Assembly: GCA_963678085.1 (NCBI GenBank)
Contig: OY782680.1
Coordinates: 2,542,001-2,606,000 of the forward strand
Origin: Aliishimia sp963678085
Lineage (GTDB): Bacteria > Pseudomonadota > Alphaproteobacteria > Rhodobacterales > Rhodobacteraceae
Length of the DNA stretch: 64,000 nucleotides
Reading direction: 5' to 3'
Below are positions 1-8,255 of this stretch, in pieces (within the stretch, counting starts at the first letter, position 1; each line of letters starts with the position of its first letter). A program made the position numbers and the translations under genes. The notes under the pieces are model-generated. The model was given only the letters and a program-made list of their open reading frames with translations, was not told the DNA's origin and searched no databases.

Positions 1-668
1 TTCGAAATCCCCGACCATGGCCCCACATTCACATTGCGATGATGCAGCGCATGCACATGCTTATAAAGCTTTGGGTGATGCGCAAGGCGATGCTCCCAAT
101 AGAAATGCAGCCCCGACCACATGGGAATGAGCGCAAGCCAAGCGATGAACCACACCGGGCTATCCGCAAACGTCACCGTCCAGATATAGCCATTGGCCAT
201 GGCCCAAAAGATCACCCATTGATAAATCGTCGCGACCGTGATGGCCGAGGCCAGCGTCCAAAACACATTATCCCAGAGCTGATTGTTAAAGGTGAATTGC
301 CCGTTGCTATAGGCCAGATCGCGCTTGTCGAATTTCTTCACCAGCCCTTGGGCTTTGCGCGTATAGAGCCAATATTGCAGCCCTCCCGCCACCAGGATTT
401 GCGGCAAAAGATTTGCCAGCCAGATCTGAAACATCCAGCCAAAAGCAAAGCTCTGCATCGTCTCTAAAGGCGGGATGAGCAGGAGCCAAACAATTACAGC
501 CAGGGCAAAGGGGATCGTCACCGCAGTGATCTGCAGCCAAGCCCCGCGATACCAGGCCAGCACCGCAAAGGAGCGGGGCGGCCAGGAAAACAACGGGTTC
601 AGCCCAACCTCGCGGCCCGGATGATGGTTCCAACGCTCAAGTTCTGGATCATTGCTCAGATCAACCAT
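1..668 (-). CDS. Sterol desaturase / fatty acid hydroxylase family membrane protein (partial, C-terminus outside window)
   Basis: Reading from the ATG at 666-668 gives a continuous frame that runs off the left edge, so about 222 residues are visible. It has several hydrophobic stretches (about residues 45-66, 78-100 and 140-190) and then histidine-box motifs HRLAHH and HALHHRN close to the window edge. Those boxes bind the di-iron centre in the fatty acid hydroxylase superfamily, which oxidises lipid or sterol substrates in the membrane. The last His box is missing because of the window edge. The substrate cannot be told. The frame is not interrupted. Confidence 0.85.
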   Translation of the reverse strand, partial: MVDLSNDPELERWNHHPGREVGLNPLFSWPPRSFAVLAWYRGAWLQITAVTIPFALAVIVWLLLIPPLETMQSFAFGWMFQIWLANLLPQILVAGGLQYWLYTRKAQGLVKKFDKRDLAYSNGQFTFNNQLWDNVFWTLASAITVATIYQWVIFWAMANGYIWTVTFADSPVWFIAWLALIPMWSGLHFYWEHRLAHHPKLYKHVHALHHRNVNVGPWSGIS

Positions 669-688
669 GGCTCCCCCCCTCTTGGTGT

Positions 689-1444
689 TTATGTGGCGTA
701 ATCGCTGTGCTCTGCGTCCAAAATCGCTTTGAGCTCAGCCAGATGGCGCAGATCTTGCTCGGGATAAGTTTCTAGCTCATCTGCGGTTTTGGTCGCGATC
801 TCATGGGGCAAGATCGCCAGCGGCTGCCCGGTTTGCAGCGCGCGGATATAGACCTCGCAGGCGCGCTCAAAGTAATAGAGCCGGTTAAAGGTTTGCGCGA
901 CCGTCTGCCCAATCACCATGACGCCGTGATTGCCCATGACCATGACAAACTGCTTGGGATCTTGCAAAAGCTGGGCGCAGCGCTCGCCCTCTTCCTCAAA
1001 GGCCAGCCCGCCATAGGCGTCATCCACCACTTGGCGCTGATAGAACATGGCCGCATTCTGATCGAGCGGGGGCAGCATTTTGTCCTGAAGGCAGGCCAAA
1101 ACCGTGGCATGAATGGAATGCACATGCATGGCGCAGCGGGCATGGGCGCAGCGGCGATGGATCGAGCCATGCAGACCCCAGGCGGTTGGGTCAGGCGCGC
1201 CGGGCCGATCCAGCGCGTTTGGATCATTTGCATCGAGCAGCAGCATGTCAGAGGCCCGCACCCGCGCAAAATGCACCTGATTTGGGTTCATCAAAAACTG
1301 CGTGCCATCCTCATTCACACTGAGGGAAAAGTGATTGGCCACGCCCTCATGCATATTGAGCCGCGCCGTCCAGCGAAACGCCGCCGCCAAATCCACCCGC
1401 TCTTGCCAATGCGCAATATTGGCTCTTGTCTCTGTCTCGCTCAT
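689..1444 (-). CDS. Class II aldolase/adducin family protein
   Basis: The start at 1444 is chosen because AGGAGG lies 5-6 bases upstream; this gives 251 residues (MSETETRAN...), whereas the longer open frame has no such site. The family is a zinc-dependent aldolase fold. The HVHSIHATV segment and the later GNHGVMVIG segment match the metal-binding His motifs, and a WGLHGSIH stretch precedes them. Members act on sugar phosphates or related hydroxy acids; many alphaproteobacterial copies have no defined substrate. It ends 20 bases before the desaturase-like gene begins on the same strand, so the two may be cotranscribed. Confidence 0.88.
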   Translation of the reverse strand: MSETETRANIAHWQERVDLAAAFRWTARLNMHEGVANHFSLSVNEDGTQFLMNPNQVHFARVRASDMLLLDANDPNALDRPGAPDPTAWGLHGSIHRRCAHARCAMHVHSIHATVLACLQDKMLPPLDQNAAMFYQRQVVDDAYGGLAFEEEGERCAQLLQDPKQFVMVMGNHGVMVIGQTVAQTFNRLYYFERACEVYIRALQTGQPLAILPHEIATKTADELETYPEQDLRHLAELKAILDAEHSDYAT

Positions 1445-1539
1445 CGCCGCCCTCCTTGTGCTAAAGCCAGCGTGAAACGGGCAAAGCGGGAGATGCAACC
1501 CAATTCGCGACATATTTTCGGCGCAGTTAGACAATTACC

Positions 1540-1562
1540 AAACGGAGCCGCTGCGCGGCACG
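1540..1562 (-). repeat. 23-bp palindromic repeat, copy 1 (partner at 7711-7733)
   Basis: The reverse complement of these 23 bases is identical to 7711-7733. It contains GCCGC-GCA-GCGGC, which can fold into a small hairpin. Both copies are intergenic, which fits a short dispersed palindromic repeat. Confidence 0.7.
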
Positions 1563-1579
1563 CGATTTTATGATTGAAA

Positions 1580-1632
1580 GGGGCTTTGCCCCTCTCAAAC
1601 TCTCCCCAAGGTATTTTTAGCCAAATGAAGGG
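1580..1632 (+). repeat. Dispersed hairpin-plus-core repeat, copy 1
   Basis: A GGGGC-TTT-GCCCC hairpin (1580-1592) is followed after a C-rich spacer by the core GGTATTTTTAGCCAAATG. The same hairpin/spacer/core layout recurs at 8765-8815 and 27103-27165 in the same orientation. The other two copies sit just downstream of genes, so a terminator or 3'-end role is plausible. This copy lies between the aldolase-like gene and a decayed tRNA-like stretch. Confidence 0.65.
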
Positions 1633-1686
1633 CGCGCAGCACGAAAGGGCCGCGGCGGGCTTATCCCGGCAGCTTGTTTTGCTATT

Positions 1687-1770
1687 GCGGTAGCTCAGAA
1701 AGCCAGGCGCCTGTCTTTGGGTGACCACCAGACCAAACAGAGAGGGGAAGTCAAATCCTCTCTGCCACCA
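1687..1770 (+). other. Decayed tRNA-like segment
   Basis: It contains a D-arm-like GCGGTAGCTCAG at the left, and at the right AGTCAAATCCTCTC followed by TGCCACCA, which looks like a T-loop and 3' end. The two ends do not pair as an acceptor stem and the T stem is poor. It is therefore at best a degenerate tRNA or a relic of recombination at tRNA ends. It is not a functional tRNA call. Confidence 0.25.
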
Positions 1771-1921
1771 AGTGTAAGTCTGTTCTGAGCCGCGCCGCCT
1801 CGGCCCGACTTATGGGTGCAGGCTGTCTTAAGAGGCGCGAAGGGCTGTACGTACGGGAAAGGGTATAAGACGCGAGCGGTTAAAGCGGTGCGAATTTGGC
1901 GCGCGGCTGTGTAAGGTTTTG

Positions 1922-2344
1922 TTAATCCTTTGGCTTTGAGGGCACCCAGGCATAGCCGTTTTCGCATAGGATATAGGCTTCGCGCAGGCCATGGGGTTTA
2001 TCGCTTGGCTCTTGCAGAATTGTCGCACCAAGGGTCTTGGCTATTGTGACGGCTTCATCGGGGTCGCTCTCATAGAGGCGGATTTCGATCCCGCCCCCGC
2101 GCGGTGGAGATTCGGGGAGCAGGCCGAGCAGCGGGTTGGAATGATACGTGCCATCGCTGTGCAGTTGAAACACATCTTTGCCATAGGTCAGGATCGCGAA
2201 ATCTGCGGTAGGCTGAAACGCTTTCATGCCGAACACTTGGGCAAGGAAGGCGCATTCAGCAGGCACATCGCGCACCAGCAGGTTTAACCCGATGCCCGAA
2301 AGGCTTTTGCCGAAGGTTTCTGCGTCAACGTTTTCGTAATCCAT
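1922..2344 (-). CDS. VOC (glyoxalase/bleomycin-resistance fold) family protein
   Basis: 140 residues, about the usual length of a single VOC module. It shows the paired beta-alpha-beta-beta-beta pattern: LNLLVRDVPAECAFLAQVFG early, then IEIRLYESDPDEAVTIAKTLGATIL, and an YILCENGYAWVPS ending. The family includes metal-dependent lyases, isomerases and antibiotic-binding proteins, and nothing here fixes the reaction. The arsC-like gene ends 3 bases from its start on the same strand, so the two are probably an operon. Confidence 0.8.
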   Translation of the reverse strand: MDYENVDAETFGKSLSGIGLNLLVRDVPAECAFLAQVFGMKAFQPTADFAILTYGKDVFQLHSDGTYHSNPLLGLLPESPPRGGGIEIRLYESDPDEAVTIAKTLGATILQEPSDKPHGLREAYILCENGYAWVPSKPKD

Positions 2345-2347
2345 GGT

Positions 2348-2773
2348 TTATTCCGGCAATCTATTGCCATCTGCATCAATGAGCAGATCGCCCTTTTCTT
2401 TACTCCAGGGGCCTTGCGGCCAGTTGGGCAGCAAATCAAGCACGGCTCCGCAGGGACGGCAGAGTTTCACGCCGGTTTTGCAGGCCACAATCGGGCGATT
2501 GACCAGGACCGGATGTTCTAGCATGGCGTCCAAGAGCGCCTCATCACTTACGGCCGGGTCGAGCAATCCAAGCTCCTCTGCCGGGCTTTTGCTGGTGCGC
2601 AAAGCGGTGCGCGGCGTCAGGCCGGCGGCGGCGAACAGCGCCAAGAGCTGAGGGCGGCTCCAACCGGTTTTCAGATATTCGATCACGACCGGCTCATAGC
2701 CTGCATCCTTGACCAATTGCACCACATTGCGCGAGGTGCCGCAGTCCGGGTTATGGTGAATCACGATATCCAT
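2348..2773 (-). CDS. ArsC family (glutaredoxin-type arsenate reductase-like) protein
   Basis: The ATG at 2771-2773 gives 141 residues starting MDIVIHHNPDCGTSRN. That NPxCGTSRN loop is the catalytic cysteine motif of the glutathione/glutaredoxin-dependent ArsC branch. The RPIV and TGVKLCRP region follows as in the family. True arsenate reductases reduce arsenate to arsenite with glutaredoxin. No ArsB, Acr3 or ArsR gene is nearby, so the substrate is open (YfgD/Spx-like relatives share the fold). A much longer in-frame extension upstream overlaps ade and is not used. Confidence 0.85.
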   Translation of the reverse strand: MDIVIHHNPDCGTSRNVVQLVKDAGYEPVVIEYLKTGWSRPQLLALFAAAGLTPRTALRTSKSPAEELGLLDPAVSDEALLDAMLEHPVLVNRPIVACKTGVKLCRPCGAVLDLLPNWPQGPWSKEKGDLLIDADGNRLPE

Positions 2774-2875
2774 AGCTGTCTCTTTTGCCGTTAAAGATCC
2801 TTGCTGAGATATTATCCGCAGATGCCCCCTTGCGCCAGGGCGATTGTTTTGAAATCTTGGGGCATGGGACAGCTT

Positions 2876-4660
2876 ATGACTTGGGCCGAAGCGGCCGCCG
2901 ATCTTATTCATACCGCCGCAGGGCGCGCGCCTGCCGATCTGGTGATCCGGGGCGGTATTTGGGTGAATGTGCATACGCGCGAGGCTTTGCCGGGCCATGA
3001 TATTGCCATTCGCCATGGGCGCATTGCTTGTGTTGTGCCAGATGCCAGCGCGCAGATTGGGCCAGATACCGAGGTGATCGAGGCGAACGGGCGCTATATG
3101 ATCCCTGGGCTGTGCGATGGGCATATGCATATTGAGAGCGGGATGCTGACCCCGGCGGAATTTGCGGCTGCGGTGATTCCCCATGGCACCACCAGTATGT
3201 TCACTGATCCGCATGAGATTGCCAATGTGCTGGGTTTGGCTGGTGTGCGCATGATGCATGATGAGGCCTTGATGCAGCCGGTGAATATTTTCACGCAGAT
3301 GCCCTCTTGTGCGCCCTCGGCTCCGGGGCTGGAAACGACCGGCTATGAGATCAAGCCAAAAGATGTGGCTGAGGCGATGGCTTGGCCCGGAATTATCGGG
3401 CTGGGGGAGATGATGAATTTCCCCGGTGTTGCGGCGGCTGATCCGCAGATGCTGGCGGAAATGGCCGAGACCATGGCAGCGGGCAAGACGGTTGGCGGGC
3501 ATTATGCTTCGCCTGATTTGGGGGCGGATTTTGCGGCCTATGTTGCGGGCGGGCCAGCCGATGATCATGAGGGCACCTCAGAGAGCGATGCGATTGCGCG
3601 CACGCGCCAGGGCATGCGGGCGATGCTGCGGCTGGGCTCTGCTTGGTATGATGTAGAGAGCCAGATCACGGCGATCACCGAAAAAGGGCTGGATCCGCGC
3701 AATTTTATCCTATGCACTGATGATTGCCATTCGGGCACGCTGGTCAATGATGGGCATATGAACCGGGTTGTGCGCCATGCGATTGAGTGCGGCTGTGATC
3801 CGCTGGTGGCCTTGCAGATGGCGACGATCAACACGGCCACCCATTTCGGGCTTGAGCGGGAGCTGGGCTCGCTGACCCCAGGGCGGCGGGCGGATGTGAT
3901 CCTGACCTCAGATCTGAAAACCCTGCCCATTGAGCATGTGATTGCGCGCGGCAAGACTGTCGCGAGGGACGGCACTCTGATGGTGGAGTGCCCGCATTAT
4001 GCTTGGCCTGAGAGTGCACGGGCCACGGTGAATTTGGGGCACCAGATTACCGCCTCGGATTTTGAGATTGCCCCGCCGCCCGGCGCAAATCGGGTGCGGG
4101 CCAATGTGATTGGGGTGGTGGAAAATCAGGCGCCGACCAAGGCTTTGCAAGTTGAGTTGCCCATTAATGACGGGCTGGTCGAGGCGACAGAGGATGTCTG
4201 TCAAATCGCTGTGGTTGAGCGGCATCGCGGCACGGGCGGGGTGACAAACGCTTTTGTGTCCGGCTTTGGGTATACCGGCCAAATGGCGCTGGCCTCGACG
4301 GTGGCGCATGACAGTCACCAGATGATTGTTGTAGGCACGGATCGTGCGCAAATGGCGCTGGCAACGAACCGGCTGGCTCAGGTTGGCGGGGGCATGTGCC
4401 TGTTCAAAGATGGCGAGGAACAAGCCCTGGTTGAGCTGCCCATTGCCGGGCTTATGTCTGATCGCCCCGCCGCCGAGGTTGCGGCTAAGGCGGATGCTCT
4501 GATTGCGGCCATGCGCGAGAGCGGTTGCAACCTGAATAACGCCAATATGCAGCACTCCCTCTTGGCTCTGGTGGTGATCCCAGAGCTGCGCCTGTCGGAT
4601 CTGGGGCTGGTGGATGTGCGCAAATTCGAAATCATCCCTGTCTGCGAGGCTTTGGAGTAA
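2876..4660 (+). CDS. ade: Adenine deaminase
   Basis: Converts adenine to hypoxanthine and ammonia. The protein is about 594 residues from the ATG at 2876, preceded by GGGA at suitable spacing (ATG 2864 is the alternative; E. coli Ade is of similar length). Metal-site motifs are visible: GHMHIESGM near residue 81, TSMFTDPHEIANV, and CTDDCHSG with VNDGHMNRV. The C-terminal domain has the conserved GGVTNAFVSGFG-like region, about residue 450. The next gene, amn, starts 4 bases after the stop. Together they degrade AMP to adenine and then hypoxanthine, a clear two-step salvage operon. Confidence 0.95.
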   Translation: MTWAEAAADLIHTAAGRAPADLVIRGGIWVNVHTREALPGHDIAIRHGRIACVVPDASAQIGPDTEVIEANGRYMIPGLCDGHMHIESGMLTPAEFAAAVIPHGTTSMFTDPHEIANVLGLAGVRMMHDEALMQPVNIFTQMPSCAPSAPGLETTGYEIKPKDVAEAMAWPGIIGLGEMMNFPGVAAADPQMLAEMAETMAAGKTVGGHYASPDLGADFAAYVAGGPADDHEGTSESDAIARTRQGMRAMLRLGSAWYDVESQITAITEKGLDPRNFILCTDDCHSGTLVNDGHMNRVVRHAIECGCDPLVALQMATINTATHFGLERELGSLTPGRRADVILTSDLKTLPIEHVIARGKTVARDGTLMVECPHYAWPESARATVNLGHQITASDFEIAPPPGANRVRANVIGVVENQAPTKALQVELPINDGLVEATEDVCQIAVVERHRGTGGVTNAFVSGFGYTGQMALASTVAHDSHQMIVVGTDRAQMALATNRLAQVGGGMCLFKDGEEQALVELPIAGLMSDRPAAEVAAKADALIAAMRESGCNLNNANMQHSLLALVVIPELRLSDLGLVDVRKFEIIPVCEALE

Positions 4661-4664
4661 CCCC

Positions 4665-6119
4665 ATGAAAATCGAAACGCCCCCCGCCGCCCCGAGTAAA
4701 GACTTCACCGATGCGGCTGAGGCTGTTTCGTATCTGAGCGAACTTTACCATGAGGCGACAGAGTTCCTACGCGCGCGCTTTACCCAAGCCATGCAAGCGG
4801 GCGCGCCCGATGCCCATATCCGCGCCTTTTACCCGGAAATCCGGCTGCGCACCGAGTTCTTTGGCAAGATCGACACGCGCCTGAGCTTCGGACATGTCTC
4901 AAAACCTGGCAGCTATGCCACCACGATTACCCGGCCCGATCTGTTCAAAACCTACCTGACCGAACAAATCGAGCTGCTGCTTAACAATCACGGCCAGCCC
5001 ATCACAATTGGCTTGTCAGATACGCCAATCCCGCTGCATTTCGCGCTTGGCTCGGGCGTGCCCATTCCCCAAGACGGCGCGGCCGATTTCACCTTGCGCG
5101 ATGTGTTTGACGTGCCGGATCTGGGCACAACCAATGATGATATCGTGAATGGCACCTATAATGCAGCTGATGGCGTAAAGCCGCTGGCCCCCTTTACCGC
5201 GCAGCGTGTGGATTACTCGCTGGCGCGGCTGGAACATTATACCGCCACAGATCCCGAGCATTTCCAGAACTACGTGCTCTTTACCAATTACCAGTTCTAT
5301 GTGTCTGAATTCGAAGCCTTTGCCCGCGCCCAGCTGGATGATCCGGCCCGCGGCTATACGGAATTTGTCTCAACCGGCAATCAGGTGATCACACGCGGAG
5401 ACGCGCCGCTGGAAATCCCTGCCAAACTGCCGCAAATGCCGAGCTATCATCTGAAACGCGCTGATGGGTCCGGCATTACCCTGGTCAATATCGGCGTCGG
5501 GCCATCCAATGCGAAAACCGCCACCGATCATATCGCGGTGCTGCGCCCACATGCTTGGCTCATGGTGGGCCATTGCGCCGGGCTGCGCCACACCCAAGCG
5601 CTGGGGGATTTTGTGCTGGCCCATGCTTACTTGCGCGAAGATCATGTGCTGGATGATGATTTGCCCGTCTGGGTGCCCATCCCTGCCCTGGCCGAGATGC
5701 AAATCGCCCTCGAAGAAGCGGTGGCCGAGATTACCCAGCTTAAGGGATTTGAGCTAAAGCGCGTGATGCGCACCGGCACGGTCGCCACCATTGACAACCG
5801 CAATTGGGAGCTGCGCGAGCAAGAGGGCCCGGTGCAGCGCCTTTCGCAATCGCGCGCCATTGCTTTGGACATGGAAAGCGCAACCATCGCCGCAAATGGC
5901 TATCGCTTTCGCGTGCCCTATGGCACCTTGCTTTGCGTTTCTGACAAGCCCCTACATGGCGAGTTGAAACTGCCCGGCATGGCGTCTGATTTCTACAAAA
6001 CCCAGGTTGCGCGCCACCTTGCGATCGGGATTCGCGCCATGGAAACGCTGCGCAAAATGCCAATCGAGCGAATCCATAGCCGGAAATTGCGCTCTTTTGA
6101 TGAGACTGCCTTCCTCTAG
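4665..6119 (+). CDS. amn: AMP nucleosidase
   Basis: Hydrolyses AMP to adenine and ribose 5-phosphate. The ATG at 4665 gives 484 residues; the GGAG of the ribosome site overlaps the end of ade. The C-terminal half carries nucleoside-phosphorylase-fold motifs: LVNIGVGPSNAKTATDH, the MVGHCAGLR loop, and ALDMESATIAANG near the end, which supplies the nucleoside-binding Met-Glu. Its product adenine is the substrate of Ade encoded just upstream. The longer open frame starting at 4614 lies inside ade and is not used. Confidence 0.95.
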   Translation: MKIETPPAAPSKDFTDAAEAVSYLSELYHEATEFLRARFTQAMQAGAPDAHIRAFYPEIRLRTEFFGKIDTRLSFGHVSKPGSYATTITRPDLFKTYLTEQIELLLNNHGQPITIGLSDTPIPLHFALGSGVPIPQDGAADFTLRDVFDVPDLGTTNDDIVNGTYNAADGVKPLAPFTAQRVDYSLARLEHYTATDPEHFQNYVLFTNYQFYVSEFEAFARAQLDDPARGYTEFVSTGNQVITRGDAPLEIPAKLPQMPSYHLKRADGSGITLVNIGVGPSNAKTATDHIAVLRPHAWLMVGHCAGLRHTQALGDFVLAHAYLREDHVLDDDLPVWVPIPALAEMQIALEEAVAEITQLKGFELKRVMRTGTVATIDNRNWELREQEGPVQRLSQSRAIALDMESATIAANGYRFRVPYGTLLCVSDKPLHGELKLPGMASDFYKTQVARHLAIGIRAMETLRKMPIERIHSRKLRSFDETAFL

Positions 6120-6345
6120 GACACTGAAATTGCAGCTATTTCGCGTCAGATTCAACCTTTAGTTTGGTGGCCTTTTGGCAACATCCCGCTTACAAACCTA
6201 GTTTTCCCCAGGAAAATCCGCCTTTTGACGGGAATTATTGATTTTTTTGTCGCGCAACAGTTGTGCATCTCCACCATATGTCGTTACAATTTTAAGGAGA
6301 GGCCCCAAGGGTCGCACACGCCTATGGGCAGTCCAGGAGAGAGCA

Positions 6346-6633
6346 ATGAATAAACCGATGACCAAAACTCAGCTCGTGGCCGCATTGGCCGAGGAGATGG
6401 GCTCTGACAAGAAATCTGCAAATGCAGCGCTGGAGGCGGTCTGCGGTCTGATCACCAAAGAAGTCAGCGGCGGCGGTGCGATCACCCTGCCCGGCATCGG
6501 CAAAATCTACAGCCGCGAGCGCCCCGACCGCATGGTGCGCAATCCCGCAACCGGTGAGATGACGCCCAAAGAGGCAGATCGCGTGGTGAAAATGACCATC
6601 GCCAAAGCGCTTAAGGACAGCGTAAACGCCTAG
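6346..6633 (+). CDS. hup: HU family DNA-binding protein
   Basis: A 95-residue histone-like protein from ATG 6346, with AGGAGAG 5-6 bases upstream. It begins MNKPMTKTQLVAALAE and has the beta-arm signature GIGKIYSRERPDRMVRNPAT, in which the tip proline (RNP) intercalates into bent DNA. HU dimers compact and bend chromosomal DNA. The arm reads GKIYSRERP rather than the classical GTFSVRERA, so it is a divergent alphaproteobacterial type. The A/T-rich stretch at 6225-6300 probably holds its promoter. A structured repeat begins two bases after its stop. Confidence 0.92.
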   Translation: MNKPMTKTQLVAALAEEMGSDKKSANAALEAVCGLITKEVSGGGAITLPGIGKIYSRERPDRMVRNPATGEMTPKEADRVVKMTIAKALKDSVNA

Positions 6634-6634
6634 T

Positions 6635-6692
6635 CCATCGACCCAAGCAAATTGCCACGAAATTTGCGAGGAGAGTTGATGGATAGACAAAA
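6635..6692 (+). repeat. Structured repeat, copy A (homologous to 32841-32898)
   Basis: 58 bases aligned without gaps to 32841-32898 with 42 identities. Both copies fold: CCATC pairs with GATGG (GGTGG in copy B), and CAAATT pairs with AATTTG around a 7-base loop. One inner pair changes from C-G here to T-A in copy B, which is compensatory. It lies right after the hup stop and could be a 3' UTR structure or small RNA. Confidence 0.6.
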
Positions 6693-6694
6693 GG

Positions 6695-6740
6695 CTAGTC
6701 CTCTGCTTTGTTCGTCAGAATGAGCGAAGCAGAGGACTAG
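6695..6740 (+). repeat. 14-bp perfect inverted repeat downstream of hup
   Basis: CTAGTCCTCTGCTT (6695-6708) and AAGCAGAGGACTAG (6727-6740) are exact reverse complements around an 18-base loop. There is no T-run after it, so it is not a classical intrinsic terminator. It is a strong stem that could end or stabilise the hup transcript, or belong to a two-hairpin RNA with the preceding repeat. Confidence 0.75.
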
Positions 6741-6815
6741 GGGCTTGCGCAACAGAGCAGTTTCAGCAAAGGGTCTCCCTGGCACATGGGGTGGCCCTTT
6801 TCGTTTGGAGGCAGC

Positions 6816-7703
6816 GTGAAGCAGATTGATCTTGTGGCCCTTGGCATGGGGCTGGCCTTTGCATTTATCTGGTCCTCCGCCTTCACCTCTGCGCGCATTA
6901 TCGTCGCTGATGCCGCGCCGCTGGCTTCGCTCGCGCTACGCTTCTTTCTCTCAGGGGCCATTGGGATTGCCATTGCCCGTGCCTTGGGTCAGACGTGGAA
7001 CCTCACCCGCGCACAGTGGCAGGCCACTATTGTCTTTGGAATCTGCCAAAACGCACTTTACCTGGGGTTGAATTTCGTGGCGATGCAATGGGTCGAGGCT
7101 GGCTTTGCCTCCATCATCGCCTCCACCATGCCCCTTCTGGTTGCACTCGCGCTTTGGGGGATCTTCAAAGAGGCACTGCCGCCCTTGGGCATTTTCGGGT
7201 TGATCCTTGGCTTTGTCGGCGTGACTATCATCATGCTGGCCCGCCTTGAAACCGGCGTAGACCCCTTTGGCACAATACTCTGCGTGATCGCCGCCATTGG
7301 CCTGGCCGTGGCAACCCTGATGATGCGCGGAGCCTCCTCTGGTGGCAATCTGATGATGATTGTCGGGCTGCAGATGATCGTGGGGGGCGCCGTACTTGCC
7401 GTGATCTCAGCGGCTAGCGAAACCATCTTTTTCAACACCAGCCCCAGCTGGTTCGCCGCCTTTGCCTATACACTTCTGTTCCCCGGCCTGCTCGCCACCT
7501 GGATCTGGTTCCGTCTGGTCGAGCGCATCGGCGCGGTGAAAGCCGCCACCTTCCATTTCCTGAACCCGTTCTTTGGCGTGGCCGTCGCCGCCATCGTGCT
7601 GAACGAGCAACTGAGCGCGCGCGACCTCATAGGCGTTGCGGTGATCACCGCCGGCATCCTCGCGGTGCAGCTGGCCCGCGTGCAAAAACAGTCGCGCGCC
7701 TAA
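6816..7703 (+). CDS. EamA/DMT superfamily transporter
   Basis: The GTG at 6816 has GGAGG four to five bases upstream and gives 295 residues. The ATG at 6786 in the same frame has no site. About ten hydrophobic segments alternate through the protein in two EamA repeats: GMGLAFAFIWSSAFTSA opens the first, and TILCVIAAIGLAVATLMM the second. Members export or import small metabolites such as amino acids or nucleotide-derived compounds at the inner membrane. No substrate can be inferred from the neighbours. Confidence 0.88.
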   Translation: MKQIDLVALGMGLAFAFIWSSAFTSARIIVADAAPLASLALRFFLSGAIGIAIARALGQTWNLTRAQWQATIVFGICQNALYLGLNFVAMQWVEAGFASIIASTMPLLVALALWGIFKEALPPLGIFGLILGFVGVTIIMLARLETGVDPFGTILCVIAAIGLAVATLMMRGASSGGNLMMIVGLQMIVGGAVLAVISAASETIFFNTSPSWFAAFAYTLLFPGLLATWIWFRLVERIGAVKAATFHFLNPFFGVAVAAIVLNEQLSARDLIGVAVITAGILAVQLARVQKQSRA

Positions 7704-7710
7704 AGCATGG

Positions 7711-7733
7711 CGTGCCGCGCAGCGGCTCCGTTT
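7711..7733 (+). repeat. 23-bp palindromic repeat, copy 2
   Basis: Identical to the reverse complement of 1540-1562. It is in the intergenic space just after the EamA gene stop and can form a GCCGC/GCGGC hairpin. A directly repeated TTTAATAACAGCTTT stretch follows it at about 7731-7758. Confidence 0.7.
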
Positions 7734-7811
7734 AATAACAGCTTTTTAATAACAGCTTTGCAATTTGCGCCCCGCGCCCCAAATATAGCCCAAACAACCA
7801 GGGAGCCAGCC

Positions 7812-8255
7812 ATGAGCGACTATTTCAAAGACCCGGACGTGATCAAAACCCTCTCTCAAGAGGAATATTACGTCACCCAAGAAAGCGGCACCGAGCGGCC
7901 CGGCACGGGCAAGCTGCTGGGCAATAAGGAACCCGGCCTCTATGTGGATATCGTCAGCGGCGAGCCGCTCTTTGCCTCCTCCGCCAAATATGACAGCGGC
8001 TGTGGCTGGCCCTCCTTCACCAAGCCCATCGACAATGTGACCGAGCATAATGACACCTCGCACGGGATGGTACGCATAGAGGTGCGCTCCAAACATGGCG
8101 ATAGCCATCTGGGCCATGTTTTCCCGGACGGCCCCGAGGATCAAGGGGGCCTGCGCTATTGCATCAACTCGGCCTCGCTACGTTTTATCCATAAGGACGA
8201 TATGCAGGAAGAGGGCTATGGCGCGTATCTTTCGCATGTGGAGGAGATCGAATGA
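7812..8255 (+). CDS. msrB: Peptide-methionine (R)-S-oxide reductase MsrB
   Basis: Reduces the R epimer of methionine sulfoxide in proteins. It has 147 residues from ATG 7812, behind an AGGGAG site. The family signatures GCGWPSF, the HLGHVFPDGP loop and the catalytic RYCINSASL are present. The paired CxxC zinc motifs of many MsrB proteins are absent, so this appears to be the zinc-free form. Its stop overlaps the msrA start by four bases, so the two stereospecific reductases are translationally coupled. Confidence 0.95.
   Translation: MSDYFKDPDVIKTLSQEEYYVTQESGTERPGTGKLLGNKEPGLYVDIVSGEPLFASSAKYDSGCGWPSFTKPIDNVTEHNDTSHGMVRIEVRSKHGDSHLGHVFPDGPEDQGGLRYCINSASLRFIHKDDMQEEGYGAYLSHVEEIE

Noticed and set aside
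803..1573. 256-residue plus-strand open frame
   Set aside because: Antisense of the class II aldolase-like gene, which has a good start site and metal motifs.
2774..2875. Possible purine riboswitch before ade
   Set aside because: The stretch is short and shows no purine-riboswitch three-way junction or conserved loops.
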